From Poseidonibacter ostreae (GTDB taxonomy: Bacteria; Campylobacterota; Campylobacteria; Campylobacterales; Arcobacteraceae): a stretch of DNA of 56,961 bases. Of this stretch, positions 27,075-36,771 are shown in pieces. The notes under the pieces were generated by a model. The model saw only the letters and a list, made by a program, of their open reading frames with translations. It searched no databases and was not told where the DNA came from. How positions within the stretch are numbered: position 1 is the first letter of the stretch; every line of letters starts with the position of its first letter. The stretch is taken from assembly GCF_009208075.1 (NCBI RefSeq), contig NZ_WFKJ01000014.1, forward strand, positions 1 through 56,961, in the 5' to 3' direction. Made by a program: the position numbers and the translations under genes.

Positions 27075-27938
27075 TTATTTGTTTTTCTTCCCTGAAAAGT
27101 GAGTAAATGCTGTAAGTGATATTAAAATCAAAGAAATACCAGCAATTAAATAAAAGGCATTTATCATCTTGTCATAATCATTTAATGCAATTTTAAATAC
27201 CACAATAAGTGCTTCAATTGATAAAGCAATAATAATTGTACTTAAAAATTTAGTCAATATCTTCGTTTCAACTTTTGAATTCTTTGAATAAGATTTGAAA
27301 AATACTTCTTGCTCTAGTATGGTTTTTGCTAAATCAAAAATGGCAATACTAAGAGTTAATGCAATTATTGGTTTAAATATCATTTCTAGAGATAAATCAT
27401 TTTTTATAAATAAATAGTAGATAAAATCATATAATGAAAATACAATAGTAATTATTGCAAGTGCCATCATAGAAAAACCTGCAAAAATATAAAAACCTTT
27501 TGTTACTGCATGAAAAGGTTTATTTAATTCAAGTAAATTTAGCTTTTCAAGTAGGATATCAATCCTAAAATCTAAAAAGATAATTTCATCATCTTCTTTA
27601 ATTGTAAGTGTCACACAGTTATTTCTTGTAGCAATAGAAATATATGGTGTTGAAAAAGCAATATTTTCACCCTTAAACTCTAGTTTTGAAATTAGATATG
27701 ATCTATTTTTATCTTTTGCTTCAAATGCAACTTTACTTCTATAATAGTTTGGTGATGTTTGGATTTTAGTATCTTTATTTGTAAAATAAATAAGTTCTAA
27801 TGAGGGAAAAAGATTAAATAGTTCTGAAAATTCATTTTTCTTATGAGTTTTTAAACTCCCAAGGTTTCTAACGCTTTCTTGTAAAAAGAACTCTATTTCT
27901 TCTTGATGTTGTTTATATGTTTCTATAAACTCTTTCAT
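27075..27938 (-). CDS. Uncharacterised membrane protein with N-terminal PDC-like sensor region
   Basis: A 287-residue protein. Residues ~1-145 are soluble and include FPSLELIYFTNKDTKIQTSPNY, SYLISKL and YISIATRNNCVTLTI, which resemble PDC/Cache sensor domains. Residues ~150-280 hold four hydrophobic segments. There is no kinase, methyl-accepting or cyclase domain, so if it is a sensor its partner is elsewhere. There is no N-terminal signal segment, so placement of the sensor part across the membrane is unclear. It stands alone between the kinase and nirD. Confidence 0.5.
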   Translation of the reverse strand: MKEFIETYKQHQEEIEFFLQESVRNLGSLKTHKKNEFSELFNLFPSLELIYFTNKDTKIQTSPNYYRSKVAFEAKDKNRSYLISKLEFKGENIAFSTPYISIATRNNCVTLTIKEDDEIIFLDFRIDILLEKLNLLELNKPFHAVTKGFYIFAGFSMMALAIITIVFSLYDFIYYLFIKNDLSLEMIFKPIIALTLSIAIFDLAKTILEQEVFFKSYSKNSKVETKILTKFLSTIIIALSIEALIVVFKIALNDYDKMINAFYLIAGISLILISLTAFTHFSGKKNK

Positions 27939-27944
27939 TTTATA

Positions 27945-27986
27945 ATCCTGTATAAATTTTATATAATTATATAGTTAATACAGGAT
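27945..27986 (-). promoter_or_regulatory. Inverted repeat in the leader of the 287-residue membrane protein gene
   Basis: ATCCTGTAT (27945-27953) and ATACAGGAT (27978-27986) are perfect 9-base arms around 24 AT-rich bases, immediately before the start codon (minus strand). It could be an operator or a leader hairpin; pairing would bring the start region close to the stem. Confidence 0.35.
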
Positions 27987-28001
27987 TATTCGTCTATAAA
28001 A

Positions 28002-28020
28002 CTGTTTATAATATAAACAG
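28002..28020 (-). terminator. Terminator of nirBD
   Basis: CTGTTTATA-A-TATAAACAG is a perfect inverted repeat just past the nirD stop. On the minus strand it is followed by TTTTAT, as expected for a Rho-independent terminator. Confidence 0.55.
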
Positions 28021-28023
28021 GTG

Positions 28024-28332
28024 TTATATATTTATATAAAAAATACCAGCTTCTATTTTACTTTCATAAACATTTGTACATCCGCTATCATTTCCTAGAA
28101 CTTCTCCAGATGCAAGGTCTATATCCCAGTTATGCATAGGACAAGTTACAACTGATTCATGTACAAGCCCTTCACTTAGTTTTCCTTGTTTATGAGGGCA
28201 TTCATTGTTAATAGCAAAAATTGAATCATCTCTTGTTTTAAAAATTGCAATTTCAATATCGCCATATTGAACTACTCTTGAACCCATTGATGGGATATTT
28301 TCACACTCTGTTATTTTTATCCATTTTGCCAT
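28024..28332 (-). CDS. nirD: Nitrite reductase (NADH) small subunit
   Basis: A 102-residue Rieske-fold partner of NirB. The [2Fe-2S] ligands are visible as CPHKQGKL and CPMHNWDIDL, so this version keeps the Rieske cluster that E. coli NirD lacks. With NirB it reduces nitrite to ammonium in the cytosol using NADH. It starts on the last base of the nirB stop codon, showing tight coupling, and is followed by a hairpin terminator. Confidence 0.92.
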   Translation of the reverse strand: MAKWIKITECENIPSMGSRVVQYGDIEIAIFKTRDDSIFAINNECPHKQGKLSEGLVHESVVTCPMHNWDIDLASGEVLGNDSGCTNVYESKIEAGIFYINI

Positions 28333-30800
28333 TATATTGTTTCCTTTGCTTCAAAACTTTCTGAGTTTTCAGGTGCTATTACTATTGGACTAAATTCATC
28401 TGTAAAGCCATCTTTTCTTGATTTTTCCCATGGATCAACTTGAGCTGTTCTTTGAGATTCATCAAATCTTTTTGCATAATAATCTAGGTTTGTTTTATCT
28501 TTTAATAATGCATCTTTAACATACTCTAAACCAACTCTCTCAACCCAATGAGCAGTTCTTTCTAAGTAATATGCATCTTCTCTATAAAATTGCATAATAG
28601 CTTTGATATAGTGGAATAACTCTTCGTCTGTTGCTACTTTTGTAAAGAAATCAGTAACTCTAACTTTAATACCACCATTTCCTGCAATATGAATTTCCCA
28701 TCCAGAATCAACAGCAATTACACCAATATCTTTAATAGTAGCTTCAGCACAGTTTCTTGGACATCCTGATACTGCAATTTTAAACTTATGTGGAGTCCAT
28801 GAACCCCAAGTCATTTTTTCAATATCAACACCCATTTGCATAGAATCTTGAGTACCAAATCTACACCATTGGTTACCAACACAAGTTTTAACTGTTCTTA
28901 AACCTTTTGCATAAGCTTGACCAGATACAAAACCAGCATCATTTAAATCTTTCCACATAGGTTCTAATTGCTCTTTACGAACTCCAAGCATATCAAGACG
29001 CTGCCCTCCTGTGAATTTAACAGTTGGAACATCATACTTAACAGCAATGTCTGCCATATCTTTCAACTCTTGTGGTGAAGTTAATCCACCCCAAATTCTA
29101 GGAACCACTGAATATGTTCCATCTTTTTGAATATTTGCAAAAACTCTGTCATTTACTAATAATGATCTTTTATCATTTTTATATTTATCATCATTATATT
29201 TAACTAATAAGTAGTAGTTTACAGCTGGTCTACATTTAGTACAACCATCTTCAGTCTTCCAATCAAGTTTTCTAAATACATCATAAACATTATCAAACTC
29301 ATTTGTATTTACACACTCTTTGATTTGTTTATGTCCAACATCACAACAGTCACAAATACCCTCTACGGTATCATTATACTCATCACCTAAAGTATCAACT
29401 AGAATTTGTTCAACAATACCTAAACATGAACCACATGAAGCACCAGCTTTTGTACATGCTTTTACTTCACCTAATGTTTTTAAGTCATTATCTCTAATTC
29501 CACAAACAACATCACCTTTAGTAACTCCATTACAACCACAGATTTCTTCATCGTCACTCATAGCTTTTATATCATTACCACAATGACCTGCATCACCTGA
29601 AAGTGCTGATTTACCAAATAGTATTTTAGTTCTTAAATCACTAATATCAGTATGCTCTTTTAGAAGTTTTAAATACCACGAAGCATCTACTGTATCCCCA
29701 TATAAAACAATACCAATAATTTTGTCTTCATAAATTACAAGTTTTTTATAAACTCCAACTTTTTCATCTAAAAGAATTAACTCTTCAGTTGTTTCATCAC
29801 CTAAATAATCACCTGCTGAAAATAAATCAACACCTGAAATTTTTAATCTTGTAGAAAGTGTAGAACCACTATATCCATCGCTTTCTTTTCCTGCTAATTT
29901 TTTAGCACAAAATTTAGCTTGCTCATAAAGTGGTGCAACTAAACCATAAGTATTACCATTATGCTCTGCACATTCACCAATAGCAAAAATATTTTCATCA
30001 GATGTTTGAAGGTGGTCATTTACTAAAATACCTTTTTTAGTATCAAGTCCAGATTCAATTGCAAGTGCTTTATTTGGAATAATACCTGTAGCAAATACTA
30101 CGATATTTGACTCAACTGTTTGTCCATCAGTAAAAGTTACACTTTCAACTTTTGTTTGTCCTTCAATTTTCTCAATTGTAGTATTTAGTTTAAATTCAAT
30201 TCCGTAAGATTCAAGATTTTTTTGTAGAAGTCTACCACCAGTAGAATCAAGTTGTTGACTCATAATAGAGCCACTTCTATGAACTAAAATAGTTTTAATT
30301 CCATGCATTGCAATACCATAGGCAGCTTCAAGACCTAAAAGTCCACCACCTACAACAACTGCTGTTTTATCTTTAGATATTAAATCTAAGATTGTATCAC
30401 TATCAAGTTTTGTTCTAAACCCAATAACATTTTCTAGTTCACTTCCAGGTGTAGGAGGTATAAAAGAGTTTGAACCAGTAGCTATTAGTAATTTATCGTA
30501 AGAAAGTTCTTTACCATTTTGAGAAATTACTTTTTTATTTTCTTTATCAATCTTAACTACTTTATCACCTTTATGTAAGGTGATATTATGTTCATCATAC
30601 CAAGTTTGGTGATTGATGATAGTTTCTTCAAAAGTCTTTTCACCTGATAAAAGATAAGATAACATGATTCTATTATAATTTACGTGAGGTTCTTCTCCAA
30701 AAATTGTAATATCATACTTATCTTTTTTTATATCAAATAAATCTTCTATGGTTCTTAAACCACTCATTCCATTACCAATAACTATTAGTTTCTCTTTCAT
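28332..30800 (-). CDS. nirB: Nitrite reductase (NADH) large subunit
   Basis: An 822-residue sirohaem flavoprotein. It begins with an FAD/NAD-binding rubredoxin-reductase-like part (GNGMSGLRTIEDL, FATGIIPN). The BFD-like [2Fe-2S] region follows (CGCNGVTKGDVVCGI, ACTKAGASCGSC). The C-terminal nitrite/sulfite reductase domains carry the cluster-sirohaem ligands CVGNQWC and CPRNC. It performs the six-electron reduction of nitrite to ammonium. Its promoter carries the shared nitrogen palindrome at 30864-30884. The ATG follows GGAAGATTT. Confidence 0.95.
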   Translation of the reverse strand: MKEKLIVIGNGMSGLRTIEDLFDIKKDKYDITIFGEEPHVNYNRIMLSYLLSGEKTFEETIINHQTWYDEHNITLHKGDKVVKIDKENKKVISQNGKELSYDKLLIATGSNSFIPPTPGSELENVIGFRTKLDSDTILDLISKDKTAVVVGGGLLGLEAAYGIAMHGIKTILVHRSGSIMSQQLDSTGGRLLQKNLESYGIEFKLNTTIEKIEGQTKVESVTFTDGQTVESNIVVFATGIIPNKALAIESGLDTKKGILVNDHLQTSDENIFAIGECAEHNGNTYGLVAPLYEQAKFCAKKLAGKESDGYSGSTLSTRLKISGVDLFSAGDYLGDETTEELILLDEKVGVYKKLVIYEDKIIGIVLYGDTVDASWYLKLLKEHTDISDLRTKILFGKSALSGDAGHCGNDIKAMSDDEEICGCNGVTKGDVVCGIRDNDLKTLGEVKACTKAGASCGSCLGIVEQILVDTLGDEYNDTVEGICDCCDVGHKQIKECVNTNEFDNVYDVFRKLDWKTEDGCTKCRPAVNYYLLVKYNDDKYKNDKRSLLVNDRVFANIQKDGTYSVVPRIWGGLTSPQELKDMADIAVKYDVPTVKFTGGQRLDMLGVRKEQLEPMWKDLNDAGFVSGQAYAKGLRTVKTCVGNQWCRFGTQDSMQMGVDIEKMTWGSWTPHKFKIAVSGCPRNCAEATIKDIGVIAVDSGWEIHIAGNGGIKVRVTDFFTKVATDEELFHYIKAIMQFYREDAYYLERTAHWVERVGLEYVKDALLKDKTNLDYYAKRFDESQRTAQVDPWEKSRKDGFTDEFSPIVIAPENSESFEAKETI

Positions 30801-30828
30801 AAATCTTCCTTCTAACTCTTATATAAAT

Positions 30829-30884
30829 AGTATGACAGAAATGAAGGATTTATGATGAAAAATATTGTATAAAAAGTATTCATT
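30829..30884 (-). promoter_or_regulatory. nirBD promoter with shared nitrogen-control palindrome
   Basis: ATTGTATA-AAAAG-TATTCATT (30864-30884) matches the consensus ATTGTATA-N5-TATACAAT at 14 of 16 arm positions. Its centre (30874) is exactly 40 bases upstream of a -10-like CATACT (30834-30829, minus strand), a poor -10 that fits a promoter needing activation. Confidence 0.6.
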
Positions 30885-31019
30885 AGCTTAACTTTTAATT
30901 AATTTATATATTTATGTAGGAATAAATAGTAGGATAAGTCTTTTAAAGCTTTATTTTACATTAAATTAATTAGTTTAATTATATTTAATTTCATATGCGA
31001 TAATTAAAATATAAATAAA

Positions 31020-31051
31020 AGAAGATTAAAAGTTTAAACTTTTAATCTTCT
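31020..31051 (-). terminator. Terminator of nasA
   Basis: A perfect 32-bp palindrome with arms AGAAGATTAAAAGTTT and its complement. It overlaps the nasA stop codon and is followed on the minus strand by TTTTATTT. This is a strong Rho-independent terminator separating the nas operon from nirBD. Confidence 0.75.
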
Positions 31052-33356
31052 ATTTTACACTTTTAAAAGCTTCTTGAACCAAAGGTGTCTCATGTTTTAT
31101 ATGAACATGTTCTATTTCTCCAGCAATCTCTTCTTCAGCAAATTTAATACCATCTGGAACTTTAATACTATGAAGTTGAACTGCACATTGTTTATAATTT
31201 GGTTCAAAAGATTTTGGGTCAAACTCTGCTTTTGTAATAGTATTGATTAGTTGTTCATTATAATGAAAAGGCACAAAGATATTACCTTCTCTTACATTTT
31301 GTGATTCTCTAACAATAATATCTTTAATTTTTCCTCTAATTGAAGAAATATCTAGTCTATCACCACTTTTTACTTCAAGTTTTAAAGCATCTTGAGGATT
31401 AATTTCAATCCATGCTTCAGGTGCTAAATCATTTAGTATTGAAATAGTTTTTGTTTTAGTTCTTGTATGCCATTGCTCTACTGTTCTACCTGTATTTAGA
31501 ATAAGAGGAAAAGATGAATTTTGTGGTTCACTCATAGGAAGCCAATCCAGAGCTAATAGTTTTGCTTTTCCATCAGGTGTAGGGCATGGCATATCCTCAC
31601 TATATAATCGTGGAGTTCCTTTTGGATTAGCTGTATTACAAGGCCATTGGATTCCTCCAAGTTCTTCTATTAACTCATAAGTCATACCTGTGTAGTCACA
31701 AAGTCTACCTTCACTTACTTTTTTCCATTCATTAAAAGCATCAATTGGTTTTTCCCAATTTGGATATAAACGCTCATTTACACCTTCAAAGTATTTAGAA
31801 AATTCTAGAACAATATCAAAATCACTTTTAGTCTGTCCTAATGGTTCAACTGCTTTTTTTGCACGGTTACAACGTCGCTCAGAATTTGTATAAGTTCCCT
31901 CTTTCTCACTCCAAGTACTAGCAGAAAAAACAACATCAGCTTTAAAAGCAGTTTCACTTTTAAAGGCATCTTGAACTACTAGAAGTTCTAATTTATTTAA
32001 AGCACGTCTTAATTTCTTTTGATCTGGAAAGGATACTAAAGGATTAGTTGCTACTAACCATAAGGCTTTTATTTCACCTGCTTCAATTGCATCAATAATC
32101 TGTGGATATGAATAACCTCTTTTTTGTGGTACATCTTCAACAGGTACATTTACAATTGTTGCATACTCTTCTCTATCATATGAAGATGCAAAATTTCTAT
32201 ATCCAGGAATTGAAGAAGTAAATCCAGTCTCTCTTGTACCCATTGCATTACATTGTCCTGTAATTGATAAAGCAGTTGCACCTTTTCTTCCTAGGTTTCC
32301 AGTAATAAGAGCAAGATTACATATAGCACTTACTGTATCAGTACCAAGTGAACTTTGATTAACACCCATTGTCCAAGCAGACATAGCAGCAGGAGATTTA
32401 GCATAAACACGTGCTAATTCATAAAGTTCTTTTACTTCAATTCCTGTTGTAATTGCTACTTCTGCTGGAGAATAATTAGCCATAATATGTTTTCTAAACT
32501 CTTTATATCCAGTAGTTCTTTCGTTTATAAACTTTTCATTTTCCCATCCTTGCTCTAAGATGATGTGACAAAGTCCATTCATAAGTGCTAAATCACTTCG
32601 TGGTTTTATAGGTACAAAGATATCTGCCATTTTTGCAGTTTTTGAAAATCTTGGGTCAATTACTATAATTTTAGGTTTTTTACCTGTAATCTTTTTGTTT
32701 TTTGCAATATGAAGTTTTAAAATAGGATGATTATCTGCAATATTTGCACCTATTAACATAATAGTATCAGCATAGGAAAAGTCTTCATAACATCCAACTG
32801 GTCCATCACTTCCAAAAGTTTGTTTATATCCCATAACAGCACTTGCCATACAAAGTGTTGTATTTCCATCATAGTTATTTGTTTTAAGGCCTAATTGTAC
32901 AAATTTTCCAAGAGTATAAAACTCTTCTGTTAATAATTGACCCGTTGATACAACTGAAACAGCACCGTTTCCATGTTTGGCTTGTATTTCTTTAAACTTA
33001 TCACTAGTAGTTTTAAAAGCTTCATCCCAAGTAGATTCAACTAATTGACCATTTTTTCTAATCATTGGTTTTGTATATCTATTTGAACTTTGAACCATTT
33101 CATGCTCGCTTAAACCTTTTGGACAAAGTGTTCCCATATTTACAGGATGTGCTGGGTCACCTTTAGTATAAGTTGGCTTTCCATCTTTAACACCAATATA
33201 TAAGCCACATCCAACTCCACAATATCCACAAGTTGAACGAACCCATTTCTCAGGAGCTTTTTGTTTTGCTACTTTTCCAAATACTTTATCATCAACTAGG
33301 GAATATTTATCATTTTTGATATCTAGTCCTAAAAAATCTTTAACTTTATTTATCAT
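31050..33356 (-). CDS. nasA: Molybdopterin nitrate reductase, assimilatory type
   Basis: A 768-residue bis-MGD enzyme reducing nitrate to nitrite. The N-terminal [4Fe-4S] motif is STCGYCGVGCGL with LCPKG following, then the molybdopterin oxidoreductase body (IGANIADNHP, AWTMGVNQSS, NLALITGNLGRKG) and the C-terminal dinucleotide-binding domain (LNTGRTVEQWHTRTKT). It lacks the C-terminal [2Fe-2S] domain of Klebsiella NasA, so electrons must come from a partner. The fused ferredoxin/anchor gene 97 bases upstream is the natural candidate. There is no Tat signal, so it is cytosolic. Confidence 0.9.
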   Translation of the reverse strand: MINKVKDFLGLDIKNDKYSLVDDKVFGKVAKQKAPEKWVRSTCGYCGVGCGLYIGVKDGKPTYTKGDPAHPVNMGTLCPKGLSEHEMVQSSNRYTKPMIRKNGQLVESTWDEAFKTTSDKFKEIQAKHGNGAVSVVSTGQLLTEEFYTLGKFVQLGLKTNNYDGNTTLCMASAVMGYKQTFGSDGPVGCYEDFSYADTIMLIGANIADNHPILKLHIAKNKKITGKKPKIIVIDPRFSKTAKMADIFVPIKPRSDLALMNGLCHIILEQGWENEKFINERTTGYKEFRKHIMANYSPAEVAITTGIEVKELYELARVYAKSPAAMSAWTMGVNQSSLGTDTVSAICNLALITGNLGRKGATALSITGQCNAMGTRETGFTSSIPGYRNFASSYDREEYATIVNVPVEDVPQKRGYSYPQIIDAIEAGEIKALWLVATNPLVSFPDQKKLRRALNKLELLVVQDAFKSETAFKADVVFSASTWSEKEGTYTNSERRCNRAKKAVEPLGQTKSDFDIVLEFSKYFEGVNERLYPNWEKPIDAFNEWKKVSEGRLCDYTGMTYELIEELGGIQWPCNTANPKGTPRLYSEDMPCPTPDGKAKLLALDWLPMSEPQNSSFPLILNTGRTVEQWHTRTKTKTISILNDLAPEAWIEINPQDALKLEVKSGDRLDISSIRGKIKDIIVRESQNVREGNIFVPFHYNEQLINTITKAEFDPKSFEPNYKQCAVQLHSIKVPDGIKFAEEEIAGEIEHVHIKHETPLVQEAFKSVK

Positions 33357-33421
33357 TTAAATTCCTTAATTATTATCCTCGAAGGTGCACAAGTGCACAT
33401 GCTTCTTGGTTCCAAAGCTAA

Positions 33422-33443
33422 AAAACTAAAGCAGTTTAGTTTT
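33422..33443. promoter_or_regulatory. Hairpin between the ferredoxin/anchor gene and nasA
   Basis: AAAACTAAA (33422-33430) pairs with TTTAGTTTT (33435-33443) around GCAG, with T-runs on both strands. The gap also holds two GTGCAC copies separated by AA (33385-33398). It sits inside the presumed operon, so it may be a partial terminator setting the ratio of nasA to upstream genes. Confidence 0.45.
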
Positions 33444-33453
33444 TTTACGCTTT

Positions 33454-35049
33454 TCACCTTTGATTCCCAGCGAAGAAATTTCCAGCAAGACCTAAAGCCA
33501 CTGCTGTTTTATAAAATAATAATCTTGATACTATTTCACTTGAAAATGAAATAATAATACTTAAACCTAAAACTAAAATAGTACTTGAATAATTACCACT
33601 TGCAAGTAATAACATTGCAAGTAGTGGTAAAGCTAAAGCACCAATACTTAAAGACCTTTCTCTATAATCATTATGTTTAGAGAAGTTGTCTTCATATAAA
33701 ATCTTTGTTTTATTTAACTGGTAGAAGTTTTCGTTTTCTTCTTTTAAATCTTTATAAAAGTTTTTTTGTTTATTAAACTCTTCATATTGGAAGTATCCAA
33801 GAAATAGTGCAAAAGGTAATAATACTCCTGATGTTGTATACTGTTCATTTAAAACTAATATTAAAGTAATTAGTAATATTCCTATGTATGAAACATAGAA
33901 AAATACTTTACTTGTCTCTTTTTTATCCCAAGAAGGACGTGCTTTTATTCTATAAATCATAGATTGAGCATAAATACCATATACCCCTGCTGCTAAAACA
34001 CCTAGTTCTACAATAAGTTTAAGTACTTGATTAAACTCTAAATAGAACATAGCAATTAAAATTGTAAGTCCAAGTGCATAAACTCCAAGTGCTAAAGCTT
34101 CTCTACTTAACCATGATGTTTTAATATTTTTCATAGCCGTATAAGCAAGTCCTGGTCGTCCTAGATGAAGTGCTGACAATGGTAAACCTATGGCTGCTGG
34201 AATAAATACTGCAAGCATCATCCAAATATTTGGACTTGCTAAATTAAACCCAAGGAAATTTACTAATTCTCCTAAAACTAAAGTTGCAAATCCTCCTACA
34301 GATATTTGAGTTAAAATTGTCATAAATACTAAAGGCCATTCTGAATGGTTTGCTTTAATTATATGGGCATCTGCTGGAGTTACTTCTTGAGTATTTTCTT
34401 CTTCGTTTATTGTATATCTTGTTGTTGGTTTTGTAATCTCAATATTTGGTAGATGAGGTGCAACACCTTGTATTGCCATATCTTTTTCTACCCAATCTTT
34501 TACATTTACTATTTCAATAGCAATTGCACCTGCTGGACAAGCTTGTACACATGCAGGAGTTTGGCCAACATCTAACTTTTCATGACACATATGACATTTT
34601 GTAACTATTCCTCTGTCTTCATTAAATACAGGAACTTCATATGGACAGTTCCATGTACAGTATTGACATCCAATACATGAATCATCATCATGAAAAACAA
34701 TACCATTATCAAATTTTATATATGAATTTGTAGGACATCCTTTTAAGCACTCTGGGTCAACACAGTGATTACAAGACATTGAATTAAAATGATTTGTAAC
34801 TTTAGGGAAAATTCCACTTTGAGTTTCACCAACTCTTCGCCATTTTATATCTGCGCTATTTCCATTTTGCTCATTACAAGCAACTTCACAACAATGACAT
34901 CCTACACATGCAGTTGCATCAAAGTGAAATCTATATTGTTCTCCCTCTTTAGGTTTTTCTATATCAATACTATAGTTACCACATTGCATAGAAGTATCAG
35001 TTTTATATTTTATAAAATCTTCTAAAGGAGTTGTTTCATTCGTACTCAT
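33454..35049 (-). CDS. Fused DmsB-like ferredoxin and DmsC-like membrane anchor
   Basis: A 531-residue fusion. Residues ~30-200 carry DmsB-type four-cluster cysteine sets: ACVGCHCCEVAC, CNHCVDPECLKGC, CIGCQYCTWNC and CHMCHEK...CVQAC. Residues ~235-530 have about eight hydrophobic segments as in DmsC, the quinol-oxidising anchor of DMSO reductase. There is no Tat signal, so the clusters face the cytosol. Between nirA and nasA, it likely feeds quinol electrons to nitrate or nitrite reduction. This is inference from position, but it is the only electron-transfer subunit in the cluster. Confidence 0.85.
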   Translation of the reverse strand: MSTNETTPLEDFIKYKTDTSMQCGNYSIDIEKPKEGEQYRFHFDATACVGCHCCEVACNEQNGNSADIKWRRVGETQSGIFPKVTNHFNSMSCNHCVDPECLKGCPTNSYIKFDNGIVFHDDDSCIGCQYCTWNCPYEVPVFNEDRGIVTKCHMCHEKLDVGQTPACVQACPAGAIAIEIVNVKDWVEKDMAIQGVAPHLPNIEITKPTTRYTINEEENTQEVTPADAHIIKANHSEWPLVFMTILTQISVGGFATLVLGELVNFLGFNLASPNIWMMLAVFIPAAIGLPLSALHLGRPGLAYTAMKNIKTSWLSREALALGVYALGLTILIAMFYLEFNQVLKLIVELGVLAAGVYGIYAQSMIYRIKARPSWDKKETSKVFFYVSYIGILLITLILVLNEQYTTSGVLLPFALFLGYFQYEEFNKQKNFYKDLKEENENFYQLNKTKILYEDNFSKHNDYRERSLSIGALALPLLAMLLLASGNYSSTILVLGLSIIISFSSEIVSRLLFYKTAVALGLAGNFFAGNQR

Positions 35050-35051
35050 GA

Positions 35052-36647
35052 TTAAAGTCCAATTCTTGTTTGAATTTCTTCAATATCTAAATGTGATAAA
35101 ACTCTTGTATCAAAACTTTCAAAAGTTTCATGCTCAATTTTTTCATTTTTATAGATACTTATAAGTTCACGTGTTAATTCTTGTGCTTTTGACATAGTTA
35201 CAGCTTTTGTTAACTGTCTTGCTTCTAAAATAGAAGATGCTGCTTTCCCTCCAATGAATATTTTAACTCCATAACATGAATTACCTTCTTCATCCTTTGC
35301 CTTTGCACCCTCAAAACCAATATCTGCAACACCATGAATACCACATCCTTTAGGACATGCTGACCAATACATTCTTACTTTCCCATCTTTAATTGGAATT
35401 TCTTTATTTAAATATTCAGCCATATTAATTGCATCTGGTTTTCCAAGAATTACTCCAAAAGAACACTCATTTTTTCCAGCACATGCAATTTGATTATTAA
35501 AATATATATTATGGTAAGAGTCATATTTTTTATATAATTCTGATTGCTTAATATCTTCAATACCAGCTTTATCAGCAATGATATAGAAACTTTGTTCATA
35601 CGTTAATCTAATAACTCCATCATACTTTTGTGCTAATAGTGCTGCTTCTTTTAAATCACTTCTACAAAATATCCCAGAAGGAATACCAAAGTGAATAGCA
35701 CTTTTTCCATCTTTAAGTTCAATTGTAGACGAATCATCAAGTGTAAATTCATCTTTTACTAACATCTCACCAGCATCTTCTAAAGGAAGTTTTGAGTACT
35801 CTTTAATTGACTTTGCAAACTCTTCTAAACTTACTGCATCTAAAAGGAAAGTTAATCTATTTTTATTTCTATTATCTCTAAACCCATAAGTTTTATATAA
35901 TGAAATTACAGCTGCAAATACTTCTTTTACTTGTTCTGGTTTAACAAAAAGATTTAAAGGTCTTGCTTGAACACCAACTTTCCCACCAAGGTATAAATTA
36001 AATCCAATTTGGCCATTTTTTGAAGCTAATGCAAAAGCACAGTCATTACCAAAGATATTACAAGTATTTATACTATCACCTAAAATTGCAATATTAAATT
36101 TTCTAGGAAGTGTTCCCATCCAAGCTTCTTGTTCTAAAAATACTGATTGGATTTCTTTAAGTAATGGCATAGTTTCAATTGGAGATGTTTTAGAGAATGA
36201 ATCAAATGGAGAAGTTACTACACCTCTGAAGTTGTCACCTGCACATTGAATTGCAGATATTCCAACTGTTTGTAAATCTTTTAGTAAAGCAGGAAGTTCA
36301 TTGAATTTTAAATACCTAAATTCAACTTGTCCCCTAGTTGTTAAATCAATATAGTCATTTCCATATTTTTTTGAACATTGGGCAAGTTTTAGAGCTTGTT
36401 CAACTGTTAGCTGACCACCTGGAATTCTAATTCTAATAACAAAAGTTTCAGCTGTACCTTTATCATATAATCCAAGACATTTTAAGAAGTGTTTTGTATG
36501 AGAGTCTGTTACTGTTTCTTCATATGAACCTTGACAAAATTCTTCGAATGATTTAATAAAATCCATAGGGTTTTGTTCTGATTTCATTTTCTCAATTTTA
36601 TTGATTTTTTTATTTCTTAAATTATGTGCTTCTTCTAAAATTTCCAT
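35052..36647 (-). CDS. Ferredoxin-type nitrite/sulfite reductase (NirA-like)
   Basis: A 531-residue sirohaem [4Fe-4S] reductase with duplicated half-domains. Substrate-side arginines sit in IRIRIPGGQ and TTRGQVEFR, and LPRKFNIAILG is typical of NirA. Cluster ligands are CAGKNEC and CPKGC. It should reduce nitrite to ammonium with ferredoxin-like electrons. I place the start at ATG 36647: the GGAG site is 7 bases before it, whereas the in-frame TTG at 36653 is only 2 bases away. It ends 2 bases before the ferredoxin/anchor gene. A sulfite role is less likely given the neighbours. Confidence 0.85.
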   Translation of the reverse strand: MEILEEAHNLRNKKINKIEKMKSEQNPMDFIKSFEEFCQGSYEETVTDSHTKHFLKCLGLYDKGTAETFVIRIRIPGGQLTVEQALKLAQCSKKYGNDYIDLTTRGQVEFRYLKFNELPALLKDLQTVGISAIQCAGDNFRGVVTSPFDSFSKTSPIETMPLLKEIQSVFLEQEAWMGTLPRKFNIAILGDSINTCNIFGNDCAFALASKNGQIGFNLYLGGKVGVQARPLNLFVKPEQVKEVFAAVISLYKTYGFRDNRNKNRLTFLLDAVSLEEFAKSIKEYSKLPLEDAGEMLVKDEFTLDDSSTIELKDGKSAIHFGIPSGIFCRSDLKEAALLAQKYDGVIRLTYEQSFYIIADKAGIEDIKQSELYKKYDSYHNIYFNNQIACAGKNECSFGVILGKPDAINMAEYLNKEIPIKDGKVRMYWSACPKGCGIHGVADIGFEGAKAKDEEGNSCYGVKIFIGGKAASSILEARQLTKAVTMSKAQELTRELISIYKNEKIEHETFESFDTRVLSHLDIEEIQTRIGL

Positions 36648-36675
36648 TCTCAATCTCCAAATATATTATATATGG

Positions 36676-36715
36676 TAGTTTAACAGTAATTTTATGTAAA
36701 ATTAAAGTTAAACTA
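36676..36715. promoter_or_regulatory. Near-perfect 40-base hairpin in the nas2-nirA gap
   Basis: Outer arms TAGTTTAAC and GTTAAACTA (9 bp), a 2x2 internal mismatch, then TAATTTTA and TAAAATTA (8 bp). No T-run follows on either strand, so it is not a typical terminator. It may be an operator or a leader structure ahead of nirA. ATGTAAAATTAA occurs within it and again at about 36757. Confidence 0.5.
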
Positions 36716-36771
36716 TATAAAAAATAGACATGTTGATAATTTATATTATATAATTTATGTAAAATTAAGCT

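Noticed and set aside
36648-36653. TTG 36653 as the nirA start
   Set aside because: GGAG is only 2 bases away from it but 7 bases from the ATG at 36647, which is the better start.
36654-36771. Nitrogen palindrome in the nirA upstream gap
   Set aside because: The best alignment had about half the arm positions right and no -10 at the expected distance.
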